A DNA stretch of 64,000 bases from Aquabacter sediminis (lineage in GTDB: Bacteria > Pseudomonadota > Alphaproteobacteria > Rhizobiales > Xanthobacteraceae), in NCBI RefSeq assembly GCF_028863665.1, contig NZ_JARBFX010000012.1, positions 1 to 64,000 on the forward strand. Reading direction: 5' to 3'. Shown here piece by piece: positions 41,100 to 50,405 of this stretch (the first letter of the stretch is position 1; every line of letters starts with the position of its first letter). A model generated the notes under the pieces. It searched no databases. It was not told where the DNA came from and saw nothing but the letters and a program-made list of their open reading frames with translations. Both the position numbers and the translations under genes were made by a program.

Positions 41100-41720
41100 T
41101 CAGAAAGAAGGCGGCGTATTGATGAAGATGATGCGCGCCTCTTCATCCCCGATGTTCCGGTAGCCATGGGGGATTTCGGATCGGTAGGTGAAGCTGTCGC
41201 CGGTGCTGATCTTATAGCTGCGATCGCCCAGCAGCAGTTCCACTTGCCCGGCGAGCACGTAGCCGATCTCTTCGCCCTCGTGCGTGACCAGTCCGTCGCT
41301 GCCGCCGCCCGGCGCCACGATATGTACATTGCCCTGCAGCAGGTGGCCCTTCGCGTAAGGAATGAGCCGCTCCATCTGAATGCCGTCGCCCCGCCGCAGC
41401 GGGTCCAACTCCACCACCATGCGCTGGCCGGCGCGCAGCACCACGTCCTGCTCCGCATCGGGGGTGGCGAACAGTTCGCCAATGGTCAGGTTGAGCGCGT
41501 CGCACACCCGGGAGAGCATGTTCAGCGAGGGCTGGATCTTGTTGTTCTCAAGCTTGGACAGCAGGCTTTCCGAACAATTGGCCGCCTCGGCAATGTCCTT
41601 CAGACGGGCACCGGCCAGAAGTCGGGCGTGGCGCAGGCGCGTGCCCACCTGGAACTTTCCGGGATTGTCCTCGCCCTTCTCCGCGGCTGCCCGCGCAACG
41701 ATTTCGGTAAGCTCAGTCAT
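41100..41720 (-). CDS. XRE-family regulator with C-terminal cupin domain
   Basis: A 206-residue transcription factor. The helix-turn-helix lies at about 27-82 (LRHARLLAGARLKDIAEAAN, SESLLSKLENNKIQPSLNML) and the cupin at about 125-200 (GNVHIVAPGGGSDGLVTHEG, GYVLAGQVELLLGDRSYKIS, DSFTYRSEIPHGYRN). Such regulators usually bind a small ligand in the cupin and control adjacent amine or amino-acid pathways. The gene lies upstream of the seven-gene operon in the same direction with a 216-base gap that contains a palindrome, so it probably controls that operon. Confidence 0.92.
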   Translation of the reverse strand: MTELTEIVARAAAEKGEDNPGKFQVGTRLRHARLLAGARLKDIAEAANCSESLLSKLENNKIQPSLNMLSRVCDALNLTIGELFATPDAEQDVVLRAGQRMVVELDPLRRGDGIQMERLIPYAKGHLLQGNVHIVAPGGGSDGLVTHEGEEIGYVLAGQVELLLGDRSYKISTGDSFTYRSEIPHGYRNIGDEEARIIFINTPPSF

Positions 41721-41837
41721 TCCTGCACATTCGATCGAGCCGTTGGATGGGTGGCTCAGGCCTCCCCTCCAACCTACAGATGGGCGATGGGGGAGCGCAA
41801 CGGTATCTCCGGAACCTGGATTCGGGCGCTGCCGACG

Positions 41838-42782
41838 TCAAGGCGCGCCTTGCACGCGAGGCAGGGTGGTGCGTCGCTGGATCAGGTCATGTCCGGCGAA
41901 CAGTTCCGCGACCCAGTCCACGAAGACACGCAGGCGTGCGGAGAGATGGCGGTTGGGCGGAAAGACGGAAAAGACCGGGAACGATTCTGTCGTCCATGCC
42001 GTCAGAACAGGCACCAGGGTTCCTGTCCCGATATGGGCCTGCGCCATGAAGGTGGGCAGTTGGATGATGCCGAGGCCGGCAAGGCCGGCCGCCAGATAGG
42101 CATTGCCGTCATTCACCGCAATCATGTAGCGGCCGTCCGGCTCCAGGGTCTCCCCGTCCCGCTCGAATTCCAGCTCCAGGAGGCGCCCGGTCCGGGCATT
42201 GAAATAGCGCACGGTGGGAAAGTTAGTCTCAAGTTCGCGGGGGTGCGTGGGGATGCCATAACGCTCCAGATAGGAGGGCGCGGCGCAGGTGATGCGATGG
42301 ATCTCGCCGATGCGGCGGGCGATGAGGGACGGGTCGGTCAAATCACCGCCCCGGATCACGCAATCCACATTCTCGCCCACCAGGTCCACCGCCCTGTCTG
42401 TGACGCCAAGGTCCAGCTGGATGTCGGGATAGCGCGCGAAGAAATCCGGCAGGGCGGGCACAAGCACGAGCAGCGCGAGCGAGGCACTGATGTCCACCCT
42501 CAGCCGTCCACGCGGCGCCGCCTGGGACAGGGTCATGGAGCCGTCCAACTCGTCCAGGTCGTTCAGCAGTGCTAGCGCGCGCTCATAATAAGCGGCCCCA
42601 TCCGGCGTCACTGTCACCCGGCGGGTGGTGCGGTTCAGCAGTTTGGTGCGCAGGTGGGCTTCCAACGCTTGCACCTGCTTGGTCAGGGTCGGCTTGGGAA
42701 TGCTGAGCAGGTCCGCAGCGCGGGTGAAGGTGCCGGCCTCCACAACCCTCACGAAAGCGCGCATCGCCGCAAGTTGGTCCAT
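41838..42782 (-). CDS. LysR-family transcriptional regulator
   Basis: A 314-residue LysR protein. The N-terminal winged helix (about 1-60) reads MRAFVRVVEAGTFTRAADLL and KPTLTKQVQALEAHL; the effector domain (about 90-300) starts GRLRVDISASLALLVLVPAL. It is divergent from the hydrolase-like/RND operon with a 154-base gap, the classic position for a LysR regulator of that operon. The family here resembles regulators of RND pumps and of oxidoreductases, and the effector is unknown. Confidence 0.92.
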   Translation of the reverse strand: MDQLAAMRAFVRVVEAGTFTRAADLLSIPKPTLTKQVQALEAHLRTKLLNRTTRRVTVTPDGAAYYERALALLNDLDELDGSMTLSQAAPRGRLRVDISASLALLVLVPALPDFFARYPDIQLDLGVTDRAVDLVGENVDCVIRGGDLTDPSLIARRIGEIHRITCAAPSYLERYGIPTHPRELETNFPTVRYFNARTGRLLELEFERDGETLEPDGRYMIAVNDGNAYLAAGLAGLGIIQLPTFMAQAHIGTGTLVPVLTAWTTESFPVFSVFPPNRHLSARLRVFVDWVAELFAGHDLIQRRTTLPRVQGAP

Positions 42783-42936
42783 GTTCGGCTACTTTCCAGC
42801 TTCAATCTCTGGCTTATTATTTCCATACAGAAACAATGAAGTCACGTTTGGCGTATTTTTTGGACGCCAGACGGAGAAGTAGGCTTTGTGCACTGCGAAG
42901 CGCCCGGGTGTCGGGCCGCGAATGGCAGGTGCACTC

Positions 42937-43776
42937 ATGATCGCCCATTGGACCGAGGAGCAGGTGGAGACGACCGTGGCCGGCGCGATGCCGGTGCGGA
43001 TCTATGGCGGCGACCGCGCCGTCCGCTCCGCGCCCCTGGTCCTCCAGCTCCATGGCGGGGCCTTCACCGGAGGTTCGCTGGAGAGCGGTGCGGATGTCGC
43101 CGGCATCCTGGTGGAAGCCGGCGCAGTGGTGATTTCGGTGGACTATCCCTGCGGCCCCGACCACCCCTTTCCCCAACCGCTCCAGGCTGCCTATGAGGCG
43201 CTCGCCTGGACGGAGAAGGCGAAGGCCCGTCTCGTCGGCAAGTCCGCGCGCCTTTATGTGGCGGGCGCCGAGGCCGGCGGCAACCTCGCCGCCGCCTTGG
43301 CCATGATGGCGCGGGACCAGCAGTTTCCCAATCTCGCGGGCCAGATCCTCATCTCGCCCATGCTGGATGCCAGTCTCGCCACCTGCTCGCTCCGCATGGC
43401 CGATGCCGGTCCCGTAGGCTGCAAATGGGCCGATGGCTGGCACACCTATCTGGGCTCCGCCGAGAAGGCCGGCCATCCCTATGCGGCTCCGCTGACGGCC
43501 ACCCGCCTCGGCGGCCTTGCGCCGGCCCTCGTTATCACGGCCGAGGATGACCCGCTGCGCGACGAGGCGCTCGCCTATGCCAAGCGCCTCGGCGGGGCCG
43601 GTGTCGCGGTTGAAAAGTTCGTCGTTCCCGCACCAACCGGCTGGCCCTGCACGATTGATGGCGAGAGCGACGGCGAGTGTCCGTGTCTGCGCTTCCTCCC
43701 GCCTGTCCTGCGCACCTTTTTCGACACCACGCGAGCCGGGCCCGCCAAGCGCCTGGCCAAGCAAGCCACTCCCTGA
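42937..43776 (+). CDS. HSL-type alpha/beta hydrolase fold protein lacking the catalytic Ser
   Basis: A 279-residue protein of the hormone-sensitive-lipase fold. The oxyanion motif LQLHGGAFTGGS and VSVDYPCGPDHPFPQPLQ are intact and AEDDPLRDEALAYAKRL keeps the Asp. At the nucleophile elbow, where the family has GDSAGGNLA, the sequence is VAGAEAGGNLAAALA: Ser is replaced by Glu. The region that normally carries the His reads VPAPTGWPCTID and has none. It is therefore probably not a hydrolase. It lies 18 bases before the pump adaptor gene and is the first gene of the operon. ATG 42937 is chosen; ATG 42922 is possible. Confidence 0.82.
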   Translation: MIAHWTEEQVETTVAGAMPVRIYGGDRAVRSAPLVLQLHGGAFTGGSLESGADVAGILVEAGAVVISVDYPCGPDHPFPQPLQAAYEALAWTEKAKARLVGKSARLYVAGAEAGGNLAAALAMMARDQQFPNLAGQILISPMLDASLATCSLRMADAGPVGCKWADGWHTYLGSAEKAGHPYAAPLTATRLGGLAPALVITAEDDPLRDEALAYAKRLGGAGVAVEKFVVPAPTGWPCTIDGESDGECPCLRFLPPVLRTFFDTTRAGPAKRLAKQATP

Positions 43777-43794
43777 TCTTCCAAGGAAACTGCC

Positions 43795-45057
43795 ATGTCC
43801 GGCATCGAAAATTCTTCGTCCGGCGCCCCGCTGAAGCGCCGCCGGCTTCTCGTTCCGGCCCTTGTCGCCCTCATCATCGGGGCGGGACTGGCCACACCCT
43901 ACGTGCTGCCGCCTGGCGGAGCACGGGCCGCCGACCCCGTCGCCGCCTCTGCCCCCATGGCGGTGCCGGTGTCGGTGGCCATTGTTGAAGCCCGCGAGGC
44001 GCCGGTCTTTGACGAGTTCTCCGGCCGCCTGGAGGCGGTTGAGCGTGTGGAGGTGCGCTCGCGCGTCGCCGGTGCCATCCAGAAGGTGCATTTCCGCGAG
44101 GGCGACCTGGTGCAGGAGGGCGAACTCCTCATCACGGTGGACCCCGCGCCCTACCAGGCTGAAGTGGACCGTTTTCAGGCTCAGGTGAGCGCTGCCGAGG
44201 CGCGTCTTGCCCTTACCAAGGCAGACCTGGATCGCGGCCAGCGTCTGTTCGACAGCCGCACGGTGTCACAGCGTGACCTGGACGAGCGGGTGAATGCCTC
44301 CAAGGAGGCCATCGCCAATCTGAAGGCGGCCGAGGCCGCCCTCCATACGGCCGAGCTGAACCTCTCCTATACGGAGATCCGCGCCCCCGTGGCGGGGCGC
44401 GTGGGCAAGCTCGAAATCACGGTGGGCAACCTCATTTCGGCAGGCCCGTCTTCCGCGGCCTTGACCACTCTTGTCTCGGTGGATCCGGTCTATGCCGCCT
44501 TCTCGGTGAACGAGCAGGTTGTGACCCGCGCGCTCCGCTCGCTGGTGGCAAAGCCTGGCAAGACGTTGCCGGTGGAAACCATCCCCGTGCAGATGACCAC
44601 CGCCATCGACGAGGACATGAGCGCGGGCAAGACCTATCTGGGTCACCTGCAGCTCATCGACAACCAGGTGGACCCGCGCACCGGCACGGTGCGTGTGCGC
44701 GCCGTGTTCGACAATACGGATGGCCGCCTCATTCCCGGACAGTTCGTGCGGCTGCGCATGGGCCGCCCCGACACCGGCAAGGCCCTGCTCATCACCGAGC
44801 GCGCCGTGGGCACCGACCAGGACAAGAAGTTCGTGCTGGTGGTGGGCGACGACAGCAAGGTGGCCTATCGCGAGGTGGCGCTGGGCGCGGAAGTCAACGG
44901 CCTTCGCATCGTCACCTCCGGTTTGAAGGCCGGGGAGACCATCGTGGTCAACGGTCTGCACCGCATCCGGCCCGGCGTCACGGTTGCCCCGCAGCAGGTG
45001 GCCATGGATGGCACCCGCACCGCCTCTGCTGCCACGAACGACGTGGCGCAGCGCTGA
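43795..45057 (+). CDS. RND efflux pump periplasmic adaptor (MexE/AcrA type)
   Basis: A 420-residue membrane fusion protein. An N-terminal anchor helix lies at about 14-34 (LLVPALVALIIGAGLATPYV), a biotinyl-lipoyl half-motif in RSRVAGAIQKVHFREGDLVQ, a coiled hairpin at about 115-180, and the second lipoyl half in YTEIRAPVAGRVGKLEITVG. The barrel and membrane-proximal domains follow (VDPRTGTVRVRAVF, GLKAGETIVVNGLHRIRPG). It links the inner-membrane RND pump to an outer-membrane channel, whose gene is not in the window. The pump gene follows after 200 bases. Confidence 0.94.
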   Translation: MSGIENSSSGAPLKRRRLLVPALVALIIGAGLATPYVLPPGGARAADPVAASAPMAVPVSVAIVEAREAPVFDEFSGRLEAVERVEVRSRVAGAIQKVHFREGDLVQEGELLITVDPAPYQAEVDRFQAQVSAAEARLALTKADLDRGQRLFDSRTVSQRDLDERVNASKEAIANLKAAEAALHTAELNLSYTEIRAPVAGRVGKLEITVGNLISAGPSSAALTTLVSVDPVYAAFSVNEQVVTRALRSLVAKPGKTLPVETIPVQMTTAIDEDMSAGKTYLGHLQLIDNQVDPRTGTVRVRAVFDNTDGRLIPGQFVRLRMGRPDTGKALLITERAVGTDQDKKFVLVVGDDSKVAYREVALGAEVNGLRIVTSGLKAGETIVVNGLHRIRPGVTVAPQQVAMDGTRTASAATNDVAQR

Positions 45058-45257
45058 CCTCAGGGGCAGGGCAACGGCGCTCTCGGCGCCCGACCTGACG
45101 CAGACTTATTCGACCTGAAGGGCAGGGGCTCGTGCCCCTGCCTGCCCGCTCTTTCCATGCTTTTCCCAGCCTCGCGCCCCCGGCGCCGGGGCCTCCGTGG
45201 CGCTTGCGTGCCGGCGGGCGGGGAAGGCTTTGCCGCGCCCCTATGGGGGAGGATGCC

Positions 45258-48200
45258 ATGAACATCTCCAAGTTCTTCATCGACCGCCCCATCTTTGCGG
45301 GCGTCCTGTCCACCTTGATCTTCCTTGCCGGCCTCATCGCCATGCGGGTGATGCCCATTTCGGAATATCCCGAAGTGGTCCCGCCCCAGGTGGTGGTGCG
45401 CGCCCAATATCCCGGCGCCAATCCCAAGGTGATCGCCGAGACGGTCGCCACCCCCATCGAGGAACAGATCAACGGCGTGGAGGGCATGCTCTACATGTCC
45501 AGCCAGGCCACCACCGACGGCCTGATGACGCTCACCGTCACCTTCCGCCTCGGCACCGACCCGGACAAAGCCCAGCAATTGGTCCAGAACCGCGTCTCCC
45601 AGGCCGAGCCGCGCCTGCCCGAGGCGACGCGCCAACTGGGCATTACCACGGTCAAGTCCTCGCCGGACCTGACGCTGGTGGTCCATCTGCTGTCGCCCAA
45701 TGGGCGCTATGACATGACCTATCTGCGCAACTACGCCGTCCTCAATGTGAAGGACAGGCTGGCGCGCATCGATGGCGTCGGGCAGGTGCAATTGTTCGGC
45801 TCGGGCGATTATTCCATGCGCGTCTGGCTCGACCCCCAGAAGGTGGCCGAGCATGGTCTGTCCGCCGCCGACGTGGTGAACGAGATCCGGGCGCAGAACG
45901 TCCAGGCCGCCGCCGGCGTGGTGGGCGCCTCGCCGGGCTTGCCGGGCGTGGACCTCCAGCTCTCCGTGAACGCCCAGGGCCGGCTCCAGAACGAAGAGGA
46001 GTTCGGCGACATCGTCGTGAAGACCGGCGCCAATGGTGAGGTGGTGCGCCTGCGGGACGTGGCGCGCATTGAGCTGGGCGCGGCCGACTATGCGCTGCGC
46101 TCGCTCCTCAACAATAAGTCGGCGGTGGCCGTGCCCCTGTTCCAGGCGCCGGGCTCCAATGCCATCCGCATTGCCGACGATGTTCGAAAGGTCATGGAGG
46201 AGATCAAGCAGAACATGCCCGAGGGCGTGGACTATGAGATCGTCTACGACACCACCCAGTTCGTGCGTGCCTCCATCGATGCGGTGGTCCATACGCTGCT
46301 GGAAGCCGTCGTCCTGGTGGTGCTGGTGGTGATCCTGTTCCTGCAGACTTGGCGGGCCTCCATTATCCCGCTGCTGGCGGTGCCGGTCTCCATCGTCGGC
46401 ACGTTCGCGGTGATGTATGTGTTCGGCTTCTCCATCAATGCCTTGACCCTGTTCGGGCTGGTGTTGGCCATTGGCATTGTGGTGGATGACGCCATCGTGG
46501 TGGTTGAGAATGTGGAGCGCAACATTGAGGAGGGCCTGTCTGCCCGCGCTGCCACCTACAAGGCCATGCAGGAGGTGTCAGGGCCCATCGTCGCTATCGC
46601 CCTGGTGCTGGTGGCGGTGTTCGTGCCGCTGGCCTTCATCACCGGCCTGACGGGGCAATTCTACAAGCAGTTCGCCCTCACCATTGCCATCTCCACCGTC
46701 ATCTCGGCCGTCAATTCGCTCACCCTTTCGCCCGCCCTCGCCGCCCTCCTGCTGAAGGGCCATGACGCGCCGAAGGACCGCCTCACCCGCATCATGGATG
46801 CAAGCCTCGGCTGGCTGTTTCGCGGCTTCAACGCCGCCTTCAGCCGCGGCTCCAACGCTTATGGGCGGAGCGTGAGGGGCGTGATCGGCCGCAAGGCGGT
46901 GATGATGGGCATCTATGTGCTGCTGCTGGGCGCCACCGCCTTCCTGTTCCGCACAGTGCCGCCCGGCTTCGTGCCGGCGCAGGACAAGCAATATCTGGTC
47001 GGCTTCGCCCAATTGCCCGATGGGGCCACCCTCGATCGCACCGAGGAGGTGATCCGCCGCATGAGCGAGATCACCCTCGCCCAGGAGGGGGTGGAAAGCG
47101 CCATCGCCTTCCCGGGCCTGTCCATCAACGGCTTCACCAATTCCTCCAATTCCGGCATCGTCTTCGTGGGCCTCAAGCCGTTCGAGGAACGCAAGCGGCC
47201 GGATCTTTCGGGCGGCGCCATCGCGCGGCAATTGAACGGCAAGTTCGCGGCCATCGAGGAGGCCATGGTGGCCATGTTCCCGCCGCCCCCCGTCCAGGGG
47301 CTGGGCACCATCGGCGGCTTCAAGTTGCAGATCGAGGATCGGGCGGGCTTTGGCTACCAGGCCCTCAATGAGGCGACGCAAGCCTTCCTGGCCAAGGCGC
47401 GGCAGGCGCCGGAACTGGCGGGGCTCTTTTCCTCCTACCAGATCAACGTGCCGCAACTTTACGCCGACATCGACCGCACCAAGGCGCGCCAGCTGGGCGT
47501 CGCGGTGACCGATGTTTTCGACACCATGCAGATCTATCTCGGCTCCATCTATGTGAACGACTTCAACAAGTTCGGCCGCACCTACACGGTGCGCGTCCAG
47601 GCCGATGCGCCCTATCGCGCCCGTGCCGAGGATGTGGGCCTATTGAAGGTGCGCGCGGCCACCGGCGAGATGGTGCCGCTCTCCGCGCTCCTGAAGGTCA
47701 AGTCGGTGGCCGGTCCCGAACGGGCCATGCGCTACAATGGCTTTCTCACCGCCGACATCAATGGCGGCGCGGCGCCCGGCTATTCCTCCGGCGAGGCCCA
47801 GAAGGCGGTGGAGCGTATCGCCGCCGAGACGCTGCCCAAGGGCATCGGCTTTGAATGGACCGAACTGACCTATCAGGACATCCTGGCCGGCAATTCGGCG
47901 GTGTGGGTATTCCCGCTGGCCATCTTCCTGGTCTTCCTGGTGCTCGCGGCTCAATATGAAAGCCTCGTCCTGCCCCTCTCCATCATCATGATCGTGCCCA
48001 CGGGGCTGCTGGCTGCCATGACCGGCGTCTGGCTCTCGGGAGGCGACAACAATGTCTTCACCCAGATCGGCCTTGTGGTGCTGGTGGGGTTGTCGGCGAA
48101 GAACGCCATCCTGATCGTGGAATTCGCCCGCGAGCTGGAGTTTGCCGGCCGCTCACCGCGCGAAGCCGCCGTGGAGGCGAGCCGGCTGCGCCTGCGGCCG

Positions 48201-48467
48201 ATCCTGATGACCTCGCTGGCCTTCATCATGGGCGTGGTGCCGCTGGTCACCTCCATCGGCGCCGGGGCGGAAATGCGCCATGCCATGGGCGTCGCGGTGT
48301 TCGCCGGCATGATCGGGGTGACGGTGTTCGGCATCTTCCTGACGCCCGTTTTCTATGTGCTGCTGCGTCAGCTCTCCGGGAACCGTCCGCTGGTGCAGCA
48401 TGGCGCGGCCGTTTCCGCCCCGCACGGGAGCCCGACGGACCATGCTGCCCCCGCTGACGCCCATTGA
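45258..48467 (+). CDS. RND efflux pump, inner-membrane transporter (HAE1 family)
   Basis: A 1069-residue proton-driven exporter of the AcrB/MexF type (usual length about 1040-1070). It starts MNISKFFIDRPIFAGVLSTL as in the family, has 12 membrane helices and two large periplasmic loops. The proton-relay Asp pair is in LAIGIVVDDAIVVVENVERN; the second half has GLSAKNAILIVEFARELEFAG. GGGGAGG lies just upstream of ATG 45258. Substrates cannot be told. It acts with the adaptor at 43795 and is probably controlled by the LysR protein at 41838. Confidence 0.96.
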   Translation: MNISKFFIDRPIFAGVLSTLIFLAGLIAMRVMPISEYPEVVPPQVVVRAQYPGANPKVIAETVATPIEEQINGVEGMLYMSSQATTDGLMTLTVTFRLGTDPDKAQQLVQNRVSQAEPRLPEATRQLGITTVKSSPDLTLVVHLLSPNGRYDMTYLRNYAVLNVKDRLARIDGVGQVQLFGSGDYSMRVWLDPQKVAEHGLSAADVVNEIRAQNVQAAAGVVGASPGLPGVDLQLSVNAQGRLQNEEEFGDIVVKTGANGEVVRLRDVARIELGAADYALRSLLNNKSAVAVPLFQAPGSNAIRIADDVRKVMEEIKQNMPEGVDYEIVYDTTQFVRASIDAVVHTLLEAVVLVVLVVILFLQTWRASIIPLLAVPVSIVGTFAVMYVFGFSINALTLFGLVLAIGIVVDDAIVVVENVERNIEEGLSARAATYKAMQEVSGPIVAIALVLVAVFVPLAFITGLTGQFYKQFALTIAISTVISAVNSLTLSPALAALLLKGHDAPKDRLTRIMDASLGWLFRGFNAAFSRGSNAYGRSVRGVIGRKAVMMGIYVLLLGATAFLFRTVPPGFVPAQDKQYLVGFAQLPDGATLDRTEEVIRRMSEITLAQEGVESAIAFPGLSINGFTNSSNSGIVFVGLKPFEERKRPDLSGGAIARQLNGKFAAIEEAMVAMFPPPPVQGLGTIGGFKLQIEDRAGFGYQALNEATQAFLAKARQAPELAGLFSSYQINVPQLYADIDRTKARQLGVAVTDVFDTMQIYLGSIYVNDFNKFGRTYTVRVQADAPYRARAEDVGLLKVRAATGEMVPLSALLKVKSVAGPERAMRYNGFLTADINGGAAPGYSSGEAQKAVERIAAETLPKGIGFEWTELTYQDILAGNSAVWVFPLAIFLVFLVLAAQYESLVLPLSIIMIVPTGLLAAMTGVWLSGGDNNVFTQIGLVVLVGLSAKNAILIVEFARELEFAGRSPREAAVEASRLRLRPILMTSLAFIMGVVPLVTSIGAGAEMRHAMGVAVFAGMIGVTVFGIFLTPVFYVLLRQLSGNRPLVQHGAAVSAPHGSPTDHAAPADAH

Positions 48468-48933
48468 GACGGGCAGGGGGGCACCGGCCCAAAAAAATGG
48501 CGCCCTCCGCTCCAATCCCGCCTCTCTCGCATCATCGGGGGAGGCGGCGCCTTCCCCGACCATGCGCCGCCGATGACCGGGACGTTCTTCTCGAAAGTCA
48601 CGCGATGTAGGTCCGCAACGCCCTTATGGCTGGTCGGGCGACGTTTCCCGGGCTCAGCGACCCCCTCGCCCACGAGGTGCCAATCCCGCCCTGGACGCAC
48701 CGGTTGAACCGCCTTCAGGGTCGCCCGCAAGGGGCCGCGCGCTTCCGGTCCTTGCCCGTTCGTGCGCCCGCCCCGAGGCGCGCGCGGAGAGTTTCCTGGA
48801 CCGCGCCGCCGCCCGCGCCCCGCGTCATCCACAGGCCAGCGCCCGAAACACCGCTCATTTCCTCCTCCCTATGGACAGGAGCCGACGAACTGACTATACC
48901 CGCCACCGTTCCCGACGGCACCGCCGCCCGGAC
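48468..48933. other. Gene-free spacer between RND pump gene and tRNA-Phe
   Basis: This is 466 bases of GC-rich sequence. I see no credible gene, repeat or clear terminator; an A-run (48491-48497) follows a GC-rich patch. Confidence 0.45.
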
Positions 48934-49009
48934 GCCCAGGTAGCTCAGTTGGTAGAGCATGCGACTGAAAATCGCAGTGTCGCTGGTTCGATTCCGGCCC
49001 TGGGCACCA
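48934..49009 (+). tRNA. tRNA-Phe (anticodon GAA)
   Basis: Acceptor arms GCCCAGG (48934-48940) and CCTGGGC (48999-49005), discriminator A, encoded CCA at 49007-49009, anticodon stem TGCGA/TCGCA and anticodon GAA at 48967-48969, and a T loop with GGTTCGATTCC. A phage-type integrase remnant starts 97 bases downstream. Confidence 0.97.
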
Positions 49010-49105
49010 TCGCCCTTCTAAGGCTTTGATCTGCAAAAACTCTTTGTTTCTCAAAGTGTTGGAAACCGTCTGGTGGTACAGACAGGTGGTCCAATGGTCC
49101 TCGCC

Positions 49106-49324
49106 ATGTCCCGTCCGACGAAGCACCCCAAGAGCGGCGTTTATCAGTTCCGCAGGGCCGTCCCTGATCGCCTGAGGACGATCATTGGCAAGACCGAGGT
49201 GAAGCGCTCGCTCGGCACCGAGCCTGGCGATGATGGCCGCGCGGATCGCGGGCAGGGTGGGCTGGGGCGGCGGACCCTGGTTTGTTTTTTCCCGATTCGC
49301 CTCCGTGAGGCGGCGGGAGTGTAA
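49106..49324 (+). pseudogene. Tyrosine-recombinase (phage integrase) N-terminal remnant
   Basis: The first 45 residues, MSRPTKHPKSGVYQFRRAVP and KTEVKRSLGT, match the N-terminal DNA-binding start (DUF6538-like) of integrases that insert into tRNA genes. After about residue 45 the similarity stops (GDDGRADRGQGGLGRR) and the frame ends at 72 residues; the catalytic R..HxxR..Y domain is missing. It lies just downstream of tRNA-Phe, as expected for an integrated element. The element is now gone or lies outside this window. Confidence 0.75.
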
Positions 49325-49552
49325 GTGCTAACAAGCCGGTCCTTATCCGCCCCTCAAGTCCCACAAGTCCCCCCATCTTGCGGTGCGCCCGGGAGGCCGA
49401 ATCCCTTCTGCGCTTCCCGCCGTTGGGGCATGATCTTGGGCGCGCTCAGACACGGGCGTCCGACCTGGGATGGGCAGAGGGACGATGAAGGCTGGTGGCC
49501 GGTCATCTGCTTGTGTGAGCACCGGTTGCTAGTCTGCGGTTGTATGGCGCGT

Positions 49553-49594
49553 TTCACTTCGCTGGTTGCGCACAGTAAGGTGTCCCGAAGTGAA
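49553..49594. repeat. Short inverted repeat in the degenerate region
   Basis: Perfect arms TTCACTTCG (49553-49561) and CGAAGTGAA (49586-49594) with a 24-base spacer, just before the methyltransferase remnant. It could be a regulatory hairpin or a relic of element ends. Confidence 0.4.
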
Positions 49595-49614
49595 CCTATG
49601 TGCGGAGCGAAACG

Positions 49615-50213
49615 ATGGGCGCAAGGTGTCAGGTTTGTGAACATGGCACATTGCATGCCTTTAGGTCATGCTCTGGCATTCAGTATCTGCAATGCTCTGC
49701 CTGTCAGAGTATTTATGCAGATGAAGGATCTTTCAATAGCAATAATAAGGGTGGATCAAGGGAGTATAATGAAGAATATTGGTCGTTTGAAGTCAGTGCG
49801 GCCAGGGATAGGTCCTACGGATCGTCCGTATTGCGGGCTGCCGAAGTCTTTCGGATGGCAGAGATTCTGGGTATTTGGACCCCTTGGTGAGAGGCCACGT
49901 CGCGTCCTACTCGGTGCACGGGCTTCAGGTTTTGTTTCGCAGGTTTGGCTTCGCCGTTCACGAACTGCCCGGGAGGGATTGGGGTTTCCTTGCCGAGTTG
50001 ACATCCAAGCCTCCAGAGACGCTAGACGGAATGTTCGCGCGCCTGTGGTCGCCGCAGGCCGAGAATGTGCACCGCATTGAAGCGTGCAAGTTCGGACCCA
50101 TGTTCCTGGCGGCTGGATTGGAAAGCGCCCGCTGCTACCTTGAGGCTGCGAGTGCGGAGGAGCGGACCCGTTGGGCGCTGAGCCTGGAGCGGCGCCTCAC
50201 CGCTGCCTCATAG
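49615..50213 (+). pseudogene. Class I SAM-methyltransferase with internal deletion and frameshift
   Basis: Two frames carry the two ends of one protein. The first (49615-49890) has a zinc-ribbon, CQVCEHGTLH..YLQCSACQSIY, followed by EEYWSFEVSAARDRSYGSSV and AAEVFRMAEI, which is the start of a zinc-ribbon methyltransferase. The second (49875-50213) resumes with GHVASYSVHGLQVLFRRFGF, the usual end region of such proteins. The SAM-binding core between them is lost and the frame changes near 49880. The first half has clearly lower GC than its surroundings, which suggests foreign origin. Confidence 0.65.
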
Positions 50214-50405
50214 ATGGATCGAGCGCCCGCTGCGGTCACATGGAACGTTCTTGACTTTCCGCCGCGCCGCTGGCTTATCGGTGGCACGTGCGGTTCTTTT
50301 CGTGCGTCGTAAGCGTCCGACGTCAGGCAACGCATCCCCCGGTCCAGGCCGGCCGGATGCAGTGCGCACCGGACCTGCAGGACCATCCGTTCGAGGATGG
50401 CTCCC

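Noticed and set aside
49325-50080. A 251-codon plus-strand frame across the degenerate region
   Set aside because: It overlaps the two better-supported methyltransferase fragments in other frames and shows no protein signature.
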